From the NCBI GenBank assembly GCA_963920635.1, contig OY987298.1:62105949-62169948 (forward strand): a stretch of DNA of 64,000 nt, written 5' to 3'. The DNA comes from Pseudeuparius sepicola (Eukaryota > Arthropoda > Insecta > Coleoptera > Anthribidae). The position numbers were made by a program, and so were the translations under genes. Positions 45,038 through 55,059 of the stretch are shown in pieces. Numbering within the stretch: the stretch's first letter is position 1; each line of letters begins with the position of its first letter. The notes under the pieces were generated by a model. That model was not told where the DNA came from. It made no database searches and saw only the letters and a program-made list of their open reading frames with translations.

Positions 45038-45812
45038 TATATTTGAAAACTAAGTTTGCTTTGCCTTTCATTTGCATAGCCAGAAAACTACATAAAATTC
45101 CGTACAAGTTTTATCTAAAACTTTTTTCTATCACAAAAAATTAAAAAGTTATAGGGGTAGTGGCACACTTCGCGTGGACTCCCTGTGCAAACACAAACTG
45201 GAGGAAAAGTAAAATTTTAAATGCATGTAGTACCTACTGCAAACATAAAATTTTTCCTTATGATGCAGACATTTGTCACACAGCAGGGGTACTACCAATT
45301 CGCTACAGATTTTTATTCCAAAAATAAAAGTGAATTTATTTAATATGGGACCAAGGTCCAAGTCAGTATACTACAAACCACAGAAATATACGCTAGCGTA
45401 TATTTTCTGTGCTACAAACAGTACATTTTCCAAAAATCAAATTAGTTCTTAAACGTTTTGACTATTCCTCTGCACAAAATGGTCACGTAAAAATTTGTAG
45501 TTTTTCTTAACAGCATGTCCGAAAAGAACGTGTTTTGGCAAACATATTTTCACACTGACCACCTGACGTTTCTGGTAGCCTTTACTGACACTATTAGAAA
45601 AACTTAGTTTGGTTATACATAAAAGAGATGGCACAGTAAAAACGTTGGAAGCATGCCATTAGTCCACACTATAATTTGTGAAGGAACATGGGGTGAGATA
45701 TGGGGTGAGATATGGAGCTGTGGCCGTCTCTTGAAACAGCACTAGGCTTGAGTCTTTTAATGTGTCCAGCCTCAAGAACACCAATTCTGTACCTATTTAT
45801 CAAACAATTTCT
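45038..45812. other. Mostly unassigned; short hairpin
   Basis: CACAGAAATATACGCTAGCG with its mirror forms a hairpin at 45380-45415. GGGGTGAGATAT is tandemly repeated near 45690-45715. Nothing else is seen. Confidence 0.4.
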
Positions 45813-46308
45813 GGTGCTGGTATAGTACGCGATCTACCACTGAGGTGCGTTCTATCTGGTTTACTATTTAGCAACCTGAAATGTTCATGTAAAGATTATA
45901 AGAGTAAGAGTAGGTAACAAAGGATTAAATGAAGGAATTGTTAGAATTAGGATTAAAATTTTAATTTGTGAAGCTGTGGCGAAAATATTGTAATGATTTA
46001 TTTGTTTATTTCTTAGATGATATTAAAAATGTACATAAAGATTGATAATAAACCGTTTATGATTTTTAAGTCTTTCTTCAAAAATTAGGGTAAATTTCTA
46101 AGAAAATACCCAAGAAATAAAATTGATTTGCCTTTTGGCAGCTCGGTGATGATCTTAGAGCGAAAAAATACCAATAGTCTACAATCTTTAAAAACTTACA
46201 GTTGCTGACTGAACCTGCCATGAGATAGTTACATGAAGGTAGATCACATACTGCATACTATACCAGATATTTTATGGTAGATCGCATACTGTACTACACC
46301 TTTTCCAC

Positions 46309-46676
46309 ATGTAATTCAGAAAGCATCAATTGAAATTCAGATTATCCAAATGAATTTCAGAATAGGTCAGATGTAATTCAGAAATATCAGTTGTAATTCA
46401 GAAAACATCAAATGTAATTCAGATTTGTCAATTGTAATTCAGAAAGAGTCAAATGTAATTCAGATTCGTTAAATGAAATTCAGAAAAGATCAAAATGTAA
46501 TTCAGATTTGTCAATTGTAATTCAGAAAGCGTCAGATGTAATTCAGAAAGCCTCAGATGTAATTCAGAAACAATCACATGTAATTCAGATTCGTCAATTC
46601 AATTTCGGAAAAGATCAAATTATGTGATTCAGAAAGCATCAATTGTAATTCAGAAAGTGTCATTTGTAATTCAGAA
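46309..46676 (+). repeat. GTAATTCAGA array, left (about 18 units)
   Basis: Units such as TGTAATTCAGAAAGCATCAA repeat every 19-22 bp with a constant TGTAATTCAGA core and a variable 8-10 bp spacer that usually contains TC. A few units are mutated (TGAAATTCAGA, TCAATTTCGGA). Confidence 0.9.
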
Positions 46677-47807
46677 CTCCCACTTTTAATTTATTTCACA
46701 ACACACTCCATAGGGGGAGTTCTAAAAAAATTTCAAATTAGTAGGTAGATCTTATACATGGTGTGTAATTTTAAACCTATACAAATCCATAAAATCCTTA
46801 TTTTTGGAGATAACCTCCCAGACGTTTTTTGTTTGAAAAGCCTTGAACAACCTCTTCTTTTGACCTTCCTACCATTTTCAAAATGCAAATTCGAGGCCGG
46901 CTATGATTTTTTTATACCCCAGATTTTCACGAAAACCACTTAGCGATATTTTTGTTTAAATTCTCACCCCACAGTCAATCAGGACACCCCAAAACCCTGC
47001 CCATAAAGCAAACTTAAAGGGAGTATCATTCTGCAGGGTGCCAAAGCCGAGCAAAATATTAATTTTAAAGTGATGTGGCGAGTCAAGTGTGGCATGAAAT
47101 CCTCTCGAAATTGTTCAAGGAGCAACAGGACCACCGCAAAATTGGTGTTCCATCTCAAAGTACTGATATTTTTTATACTTTATAGGGATCAAAAATCGAC
47201 TACATATCTACATATATCAAAGCCGCTCCAGACACTATAAACGAACTAAGTCTAAAAAATACAAAAGCCTGCCAGTCAGTAAGTCCATACGAGTTAAGGC
47301 GGCTGGTGTGCCACAACACGAAACACCCAGAAAATGTATCGCCTTAGACAGTACATTTTTTTATTTAATCTTGCACACCAATACTTTGTGGCCTATTGAC
47401 TATTCAACTGTTTTGAGGGTCTTCCGTGGCACACTTGAAATTCATATTTTGCTCAATTTTGGCACCCTGCAGAATATGGGCGGGGTTTTGGGGTGTCCTG
47501 ATTAACTCTGTGGTGTGAGAATTTGAAAATTTAAATAAAAATATCGCTAAGTGGTTTCCGTAAAAATCTGGGGTATAACAAAAATCGTAGCCGGCCTCAA
47601 ATTTGCATTTTGAAAATGGTAGGAAGGTCAAAAGAAGATGAAGGCCTTTCAAACAAAAAAAGTCCAGGTTATATGCAAAAATAAAGATTTTATGGATTTG
47701 TATAGGTTTAAAAGTAGATACCATGTATAATAAGATCTATCTACTAATTTGAATTTTTTTAGAACTCCCTCTATGAAGTGTTTTGTGAAATAAATTAAAA
47801 GTGGGGG

Positions 47808-48152
47808 TTCCGAATTACAAGTGACACTTTCTGAATTACAACTGATGCTTTCTGAATTACATTTGATCTTTTCCGAAATTGAATCGACGAATCTGAATTA
47901 CATGTGACCGTTTCTGAATTACATCTGACAAATCTGAATTACATTTGATCTTTTCTGAATTTCATTTAACGAATCTGAATTACATCTGACCCTTTCTGAA
48001 TTACAATTGACAAATCTGAATTACATTTGATGTTTTCTGAATTACAACTGATATTTCTGAATTACATCTGACCTATTCTGAATTTCAATTGATGCTTTCT
48101 GAATTTCAATAGATGCTTTCTGAATTATAGTTGACGTATTCTGAATTACATA
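47808..48152 (-). repeat. GTAATTCAGA array, right (about 17 units, inverted)
   Basis: Mirror of the left array: TCTGAATTACA units with spacers of 8-10 bp. The spacer order largely mirrors that of the left array, so the array was duplicated by inversion and not grown independently. Confidence 0.9.
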
Positions 48153-48201
48153 TGGAAAAGGTGTAGTTACCTAGCGGTAGATCGCATACTATACTGGCAC
48201 C

Positions 48202-48640
48202 CTATTTCTTCCATTGCATGCAGCTTGTTTCTTATGAAACCAATGTCAAACCTCAATTTTACTTGTAACTGAGGACAATTAGGAAATGGCAATTGTCTTT
48301 ATATAAAATTTTGGGTGATATTTACATTTGGTCAAGCTTTATGTTGGCTGAATTTAATGCTGACTGAACAAGTTGGCCATGCCCGTGACCAATTATGGAC
48401 AAGTTGCTTCTTGATAGGTGAACTTCCAGCTTGACTGCCTGGCAATGATACCGTGACCGGTTGACTGCCAACGTAAAGTAAAATTTAAAATGCTCCATTC
48501 AAAAACTATTATTAACTTCTTGAAAGAAAAATATTACTGTTAGGTATATTGTTTATGTTAACCATTAAAAATACAGCATAAAAAAATCATCTTTTAGGTA
48601 TATTGTTTGTTAACCATTAAAAATAAAACAAAAAAAAAGG
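48202..48640. other. No feature recognised
   Basis: AT-rich. A duplicated phrase TTAGGTATATTGTTT / GTTAACCATTAAAAATA occurs twice (48540-48570, 48595-48625). Confidence 0.4.
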
Positions 48641-50105
48641 AAGTGGCTATTTATATGTCCGAGGACGTATATGAAAGTCGGTATACGTCTTGCGCTCTAA
48701 TTGGGGAGTTGAGTCGCATGACTTTTTTGGACGTACATTTAGCTCCATACACGTCGGAAGTAAACTGATTTAGATACGTCGGAATTGCATTTTTCTAACG
48801 AGCGTGAATGCTCTCCTTTTTCAGCGATGGGTGCTGCGGTATGAAAAAGGAAGTGGTAATTATTTCCAATGGTGTAACCCACCACCGATTTTCTTGAAAT
48901 TTTGGCTACCCGCCTATTTTCATCCAACATTCGGCACGCACCGAATGGTTAAGAGGGGGTTGCCGACAGCGAAAGTGACGTTAGATTTCGTATTTTTTTA
49001 AGTTGTATAACATAAAATCTAATAACATTTTAAATGGCAAAAATTTAGTACAAACATTTCTGTATTAATTTGAATCATAAGATCTTATAAGCAGCGTTTT
49101 GTTTTATAGGTTATGAAAACCTTGGGGAAATAATAATTCCAGTGCATATGCTTTTAAGATCTTATGATTAAAATGAAGACAGAGATGTTTGTACTAAATT
49201 TTTGCCAGGTAAAATGTTATTAGATTTAATGCTATACAACTTAAAAAAATATGAAATCTAACGTCACTTTCGCTGTCGGCAACCCCATCTTAAGCCCAAT
49301 TTATAAACTTTCACGTTTGACCTTGCCATTTAAATTGAAGTTTGACGTTTCCGTTTGACGTTTGAAAGTTGGGCATCGAAGATCGAAGATTAATTATTAT
49401 AAATCAAATTCCATTGCCGTTTGCCGTTCCGTCACGTATAACCAACATTTATCTTTTTCCATTTGCCGTTGCCTCTCCGGCCAATGAAGTGCCTTCTTAA
49501 GGGTCACGTGGGAGGTCACATGGTTTTTGTGTAATATTTTTAATATTAATTATCCAAAATAACTATACATAGCAGTAAACAAAATGTATTTGAGTTGCTA
49601 AATCAGAATATTGAAATCGAACGACTTCGCTCCGATGACGATTCTTGTTCTATGCTTTATTTTTCTGGCTTTGCGATAACACATAGACATACAGAAAATT
49701 CTAAACGGAACGGAAAAAGTGTATAAACGACTTGGAAACAGCAACTGTGTCAACGTCAAACGGAAACTTCAAAGTTTATAAATCCGGCTTTTTTACAGCG
49801 CCGAACGTCGGGCGAAAATAGAGGGTACCTAGCCAAAATTTCAAGAAAATCGGGGGTGGGTTACACCATTGGAAATAAATATCACTCATTTTTTCATACT
49901 GCAGCGCCCATCACCGAAAAAGGAGGGCATACACGATTGCTACGATGCTTGCAAAAAATGCACTTACGACATATCTAAAATCAGTTTACTTCAGACGTGT
50001 ATGGAGGTAAATGTACGTCCAAAGAAGGCACATGACTCAACTCGCCAATGAGAGCGAAAGACGTATACCGACTTTTATATACGTCAGACGTATAAACAGC
50101 CACTT
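48641..50105. mobile_element. AAGTGGCT foldback element with a nested palindrome
   Basis: Outer ends AAGTGGCTATTTATA and TATAAACAGCCACTT. Arms share GTATACCGACTTT/AAAGTCGGTATAC and AATTTCAAGAAAATCGG and its mirror. A nested palindrome (about 48949-49293) is bounded by GGGTTGCCGACAGCGAAAGT and its complement. Non-coding. Confidence 0.75.
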
Positions 50106-50233
50106 TCTAAAAAAATCATCCTAACACTGTACATCCAAACCAAACCTATTCCCTTATTCAGCCATTAATTCAAAACAGTAAAAAATAATTTTCATCATAT
50201 GAACACCTTGCAATTGAGAGAGATATAATGTCT

Positions 50234-50239
50234 TTTATT
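50234..50239 (-). terminator. AATAAA polyadenylation signal overlapping the SRP14 stop
   Basis: The minus strand reads GCGGAATAAAAGAC, in which GAA-TAA is the last codon plus stop and AATAAA spans it. I see no other AATAAA in the next 100 bp downstream. Confidence 0.6.
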
Positions 50240-50666
50240 CCGCTTTCGTTTTTGTTTTGGCCTTTTTCAATTTCTTAAGTCCATCTAGATTTCCTTTGAG
50301 CAGACTACTATAAGCCACTTGAAACTTATTTATGTCTCTCTGGTGGATTACAGTAGCGATCTTCTTTGAACGAAACTTTGCTCGAACTAAACACATATGC
50401 TCAGTTGATTCAGGTAAAGAGCTGCCTTCTCTTGGAACTGGTCTGTCCCTCCCATCATCTGAAAATGAAAATCTAAAAAAAAACGCAAAAATTAAAACCA
50501 AAATACTCACATCTTTTAAAGGTCATGCTAACAGATCCATCCAGTCTGGCCTTTTGGAACAGTTTTGTTAACTCTGATAAAAACTAAAAATATGGATATT
50601 TAAAACTTTATACCTATTTTTGCCTGCTTAATAAAAACTCACGGCATCGTTTTCCAATAAAACCAT
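50235..50666 (-). CDS. Srp14: Signal recognition particle 14 kDa protein (SRP14)
   Basis: Three exons on minus: 50643-50666 (MVLLENDA), 50511-50583 (FLSELTKLFQKARLDGSVSM then TFKR) and 50235-50458 (YDGRDRPVPREG, EHMCLVRAKFRSKKIATVIH, INKFQVAYSSLLKGNLDGLK, then a Lys/Ala tail). Introns are 59 and 52 bp, with GTGAGT donors and TTTTTAG and TTTTCAG acceptors. The spliced protein is 106 residues. SRP14 pairs with SRP9 on the Alu domain of the 7SL RNA and slows elongation during co-translational targeting. MVLLE, the KxYDGR turn and K...NKFQ.AYS.LL...DGLKK are family hallmarks. It is slightly shorter than vertebrate SRP14, which has a longer basic tail. The polyadenylation signal overlaps the stop codon. 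Confidence 0.93.
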
Positions 50667-51892
50667 TGCTCAACTTCTTAAATATAAATAAATATGTTCA
50701 ATTTCAACAACCACCTAACCAAACTTTATAAAAAGTTTCTCCACCACAAAACACAAAATATATAGGTCCACAAAAAAAGTTTGTCACCACTCAAGACCAG
50801 AAAAATAGATTAGGGTTAATCCACTAGAACTGCGCAAACTACCTAATAAATGTGGCGGCCATATTAAACCAACTTCATCCATGGACGTATCATTGTTAAC
50901 AGACTTGGCACTGCAGACTGCTTTCGAGCTCTTCGTCCTCGTTCGCCACGATGCACAGTAAAGGCATCAGCAGCAAAATGTTTTCAACAAACAAATTTAT
51001 TTGGACTCAAAGTCCAATCAGTCCCCAAGTTAAGAATTTTTAATCACATCATACTCAATCATTAAAATTATACAGATGCGCGCCTATGGTGCCCAAAATT
51101 TCAGCGATTGTTTTTACTAAACTTACCGAAAAAATGTTACTCCCGGAGGTCTCCTAGACTTATAATTCTTATAGCTTGGTACTGCACACGAAATTTTGAC
51201 CATTTCTCTGCTGAAAATACAACAACTACCGCTGAGAACAAACTGCAAACGTCAAAGTGAGGACAATATGGCGGCCATTACATTTGCCTGGAAATAGGAT
51301 GCGCAAAGGGTTAAAGCGCGTTCTCCCTACCCAATTTCTCTGCTCAAGACCCGTAAAGTAAAGGGTATAATATTGGTATATGTGTCTCAACCAGTTAATG
51401 ACGTCACTCATTGATTTTTGGTGCGAAAAGTTACCCAAGTGATACGAAAAAAGAACATAATAAAATAAAAACCCTATTGCAATCGCGATTATACCGCTAC
51501 AAATAAAAATAACTATGACTACAACTCATATTAATAATAATTTCAAACGTCATGGAAACACTTTCATTTTGGTATTTTGGTACAATCAGCAACTTACGCT
51601 GCGTCTATGGTGCGTACTCAGGCAAATTTTATTTCGTTGTTGTGAAAGTGACAGTGAAGGTTTTCCGGATCAAAAGGGTTCAAACTTTGGGCAGTGAAAA
51701 TATTCGCGGGTTTTGTACGTTTCGTGAGTTTTACCGTTATCTTTGTTCTTGTTCGTGCTATTCGTAGTTATTCATTGTGCAAATGGGCTCGTTACTGACC
51801 TGGGCTTATGACCCGGCTGCATTTTTTTGCTGCATTGATGCCAATACTTAGGATGTCGAAATTACCAATTGACAGTCCCAGTAAGGACACTA
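50667..51892. other. SRP14 upstream region, no second gene recognised
   Basis: Contains ATGGCGGCC-type words on both strands (about 50870 and 51270) and a short frame MHSKGISSKMF near 50950 that I could not assign. A divergent promoter is possible, but no exon chain is visible. Confidence 0.35.
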
Positions 51893-52569
51893 TACCTACC
51901 TCAGAGAAATAACCAAGGATAGAGGGAGCAACAGCCTCAAAATACATACGTTTGTAGTCAACCAACATCTTATGCCAATTTACCAAATAAACAAACATTA
52001 GGCCCGTGTGTACAACGTTTACCTGAGATAGGTTATGTCCTGAGAAATATCAATTTAGCCATATACCACACACTTTCTGCGTCCCATTGTATACAAAATC
52101 AGTCACTATATCCTAAATACTAATAAATAGCCTTTAAATTAACAGAAAAACAATTAAAAACGGGAAAAATCCATACGTAAACAATCGGAAAACTTGACAA
52201 GCTGGGCATACACAAAACAAATATCGCTGAGTTAACGGACGCGGCGCCCGCGGCAGCAAAAGCAGCGTTGCCATGTCGGGCGGTTTGAGGTATCTGTGAC
52301 GATTTTATTAAAGTGATAATTAGCTACTATAATTACAGCGCAATTTAATTTTAGTTTAAAACTGTTACATACAAGAAATTAATAACTACATTTGTTAATT
52401 TAGCGTTATGGGAGGTGTGCCTTCATTGAATCCCGTTATTAAACCCTTCTATTTTGAAATGAAATGCTATAAACAATGGAGTACGCGGCATCACTCAAAA
52501 AGATGTTGTCTTTGTTTACTTTTTGTTCTACTCCCTCTATCCTTGGTTATTTCTCTGAGATACCTACCC
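51893..52569. mobile_element. Foldback element with a promoter-like block, copy B (inverted relative to copy A)
   Basis: Ends TACCTACCTCAGAGAAATAA and TTATTTCTCTGAGATACCTA, better preserved than in copy A. GC-rich block TTAACGGACGCGGCGCCCGC at about 52235. The exon counterpart at 52023-52087 (minus) keeps the Met and donor but has a stop and Cys loss. The frame at 52408-52701 is a repeat frame, also present in copy A. Confidence 0.65.
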
Positions 52570-52580
52570 ACTAACGGCAC

Positions 52581-52749
52581 TAACTTAGAGAGAGAGAGAG
52601 CGAACGCTGACGTCACAGGAATGCTGTCAGATGATGTGATTGGCGTTCCCTGGTGTGTTGCCCTTGGCCCTTGCCGACGATTATTGCCAGCATTCCCATG
52701 ACGTCATCCAGAACGCTCTCTCTCAACAAGAGGCAACCTTCTTACTTTA
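52581..52749. repeat. 165-bp conserved repeat with CRE-like sites, copy 2
   Basis: Reverse complement of 20358-20520 with very few changes, plus a small duplication (GGGCCAAGGGC). It abuts copy B of the foldback element on one side and a GC-rich exon-like block on the other. Confidence 0.75.
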
Positions 52750-53260
52750 GTCGTCGATCACCGGCTCGCCGGACCACACCTGCGCGAGACTGGGACCCCC
52801 GCAACGGAACCAACGGAAGCTGAATGGAGAAGGGATAACGCCAAGGCCATGGTCGCTCATCGCAGAACCGCAGTCGTGAATCGCCTATCTCTAGACAACG
52901 TGGAGTAACATCCTTCTTCTTTGCAGATGATTTGGATCGTTGCGTGAACAGCGCATCCAAGGAGCATCCCAACCGGCGCAGACCGCCAAAAAATCAAGTC
53001 AAAGTGGACACGTAAGTGACCGTAATTTTTTCTTGCAGGGTTCAAGACACTGTTGGGTACTTGTACCCAGTTATTCCAACGCGAGATACCCTTTTCTCCT
53101 TTCGTACCTATCCTCAGCCCGCCACTTTTTTCAAATCAAACACCCACCTACCTAGAATCCCTCGTCTCCTTTGAAAGTTTCGGATTTCTTAGGGAACAGC
53201 CCCCCGTCAGCTCAGTCTGGCAAATCCTCATTAATAAACGACCTTTTACTTCAATAATCT
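52750..53260 (+). other. GC-rich exon-like block, unidentified
   Basis: A first frame (EAEWRRDNAKAMVAHRRTAV) stops at about 52908. TTCTTTGCAG then precedes a short open stretch (52927-53009: DDLDRCVNSASKEHPNRRRP) that ends at GTAAGT. TTTTTTCTTGCAG follows at about 53026-53038, and AATAAA occurs near 53233. These are good splice-like signals, but no protein family is recognised. It could be part of a gene, a retroelement leader or chance. Confidence 0.3.
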
Positions 53261-53581
53261 AAGGGTTACTTCAAGGTAACTCTCACAAACAATCCAACCG
53301 TCAAAGCTTCCTACAAAATAGGCCTGAAATTTCATTACCATACCCTAAAACAGGCGAGGTTTTTAGTGGGTATGCCCCTCTCTAGGGAGAATCCCACACT
53401 ACCACACGGTACGGCAATCTGGTTACGGTTAAAGTGTTTACTTGGCTAGTTTATAGACTAGCTGGATAGTATACAAACTATCCAAATGTCTGGTTACTTT
53501 GATGGAAAATCGTCTTTTCACTAAAATAGCCAGGAATATTGGTTGGTTTGTATACTATCCAGCTAGTTTACAAACTATATA

Positions 53582-54230
53582 TAGGGTTACCATCCGTACT
53601 CTTTTAAGAGTACATGTACTCTTTTTAGACCCCATATTTTTTGTACTCTTACTTTTTAAAAATATGTGTCAAATGTACTCTTTTCCAGGATCTTTCTTTG
53701 CGACGCCGACGGAGATTTGCAAAAATGAGTGTAGCCATAATTAATTTATTAACTTAGTATCGATAGCTGGCATGAGAGAATTCTTATTACCATAATATTG
53801 CGTCTACCGTCCACTAGATGACACTAGATGAAAACTAGGAACTAGGCAACAATCATCACTACTAACAAGTAGCAATCTAGCCATTATGGGGCATTCGCCA
53901 CCTTCTTTATAATTATTGGGGATATATCCTTAAACCTAAAAACAAACACACAACACACCCAGGGCACTGCCGCGGTGAAAATCGAGCCCACGACGTACGG
54001 TGCCAAAGCGTAAGTACATACCACTCGTGCACTGCCGTCCACAATTTTATAGGTTATTATGTTATTATATAATAAGTTATATTGTGACCTCAGAAAAAAT
54101 TGATGGATATATTTTCGTTTCTCACAAATAAAATAGTGTTTTATTAGATATAAGGTGGGTTTATAAAAAAGGGGCGAGACCTTTTTTTAGAGTTGTACTC
54201 TTTTTCAAATCGCCTTATCTGGTAACCCTA
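53582..54230. mobile_element. hAT-type MITE, TAGGGTTACCA ends, nested
   Basis: Perfect 11-bp ends TAGGGTTACCA / TGGTAACCCTA and a perfect 8-bp duplication ACTATATA at 53574-53581 and 54231-54238. GTACTCTTTT words near both ends parallel the TGTCCTTTTT words of the 20048-21655 element, so they belong to one hAT lineage. Confidence 0.9.
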
Positions 54231-54415
54231 ACTATATAAGATTTGTCGCTAAAGTACAAACCACAAGAAAATTACACAAATTAACCGACGTTTTTGGCTA
54301 GTTTACAAACTATCCTCAGTAGTTGGATAAAGTGTGAACTTAATATTGCTAGTAGTAGTTGATTCATTTTTAATAATCAAATACACAAATTTCACAAGAC
54401 ACAGTAAACAACAAC

Positions 54416-54647
54416 CAGTGGCGCACCCAAGGAGGGGGGCAGGGCTCCTCGGCCCCCCCAGACCTCTCATATTTTAAAAAATTCTAGAGGGTGGTATCGT
54501 AGATGTCCTCTGTGCGACTCTCGGCAATTATTTTCCCAATCCGAGACTGGCCTGGAAATTTCTTTTAATCATAAAATATTTTGTATGCAATACGTCAAAC
54601 TTTTTAAGTTGGGCTCCCCTAAGTCGTATTTTCTGGGTGCGCCACTG
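54416..54647. mobile_element. hAT-type MITE, CAGTGGCGCACCCA ends, nested
   Basis: Ends CAGTGGCGCACCCAAGG and CTGGGTGCGCCACTG. Flanking octamers ACAACAAC and ACAATAAC differ at one base. 232 bp, with a GC-rich left part (GGGGGGCAGGGCTCCTCGGC). It occupies the loop of the 53422-55019 palindrome. Confidence 0.8.
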
Positions 54648-55059
54648 ACAATAACAGCACTCACTTGCCATAAACATAACCTCACTTTTCTAACAAACTA
54701 ACCAAAGGGAATTGGTAAGTTTACATTTACATACTAACCAACGAGTTGGTTATTATGTATTACTAGCAATATTAAGTTCCCCCTTTATCCAACTACAGTG
54801 GATAGTTTGTAGACTAGCCAAAAACGCTGGTTAATTTGTGTAATTTTCTTGTGGTTTGTACTTTAGCGACAAATCTTATATAGTTTGCGAACTAGCTGGA
54901 TAGTATACAAACCAACCAATATTTGTGATGATTTTCCATCAAAATAACCAGACATTTGGATAGTTTGTATACTATCCAGCTAGTCTATAAACTAGCCAAG
55001 TAAACACTTTAACCGTAACGTCTGTAAAAGATTTTCTCCTGTCGAAAAACTACAAAAAA

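Larger units (their letters stand above)
45813..48201. mobile_element. 2.4-kb foldback element with satellite-like subterminal arrays
   Basis: Outer ends GGTGCTGGTATAGTACGCGA and TCGCATACTATACTGGCACC are inverted. GGTAGATCGCATACT also recurs at 46277. Two inverted arrays of a roughly 20-bp GTAATTCAGA unit (46309-46676 and 47808-48152) flank a core whose own arms pair (GTGTAATTTTAAACC, CAGACGTTTTTTGTTTG, CGAGGCCGGCTATGATTTTT and mirrors). No transposase motif is found in the core (46690-47800). Confidence 0.7.
53422..55019. mobile_element. Foldback element split by two hAT-type MITEs
   Basis: Outer arms: GTTACGGTTAAAGTGTTTAC at the left, its complement at the right end. Inner arm blocks include GCTGGATAGTATACAAAC and TTTGGCTAGTTTACAAACTA with their mirrors. 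Arms resume after the first insertion (54239 onward), showing that it landed in an existing palindrome. Confidence 0.75.

Noticed and set aside
46309..48152. Regular short repeats with variable spacers, CRISPR-like in appearance
   Set aside because: The units are too short (10-11 bp constant), spacers are 8-10 bp, the arrays are mirror images inside a transposon, and the genome is eukaryotic.
50930..51050. MHSKGISSKMF reading that recalls the start of ribosomal protein S13
   Set aside because: Only a few residues are reminiscent, with no continuation or splice donor. Too weak to call.
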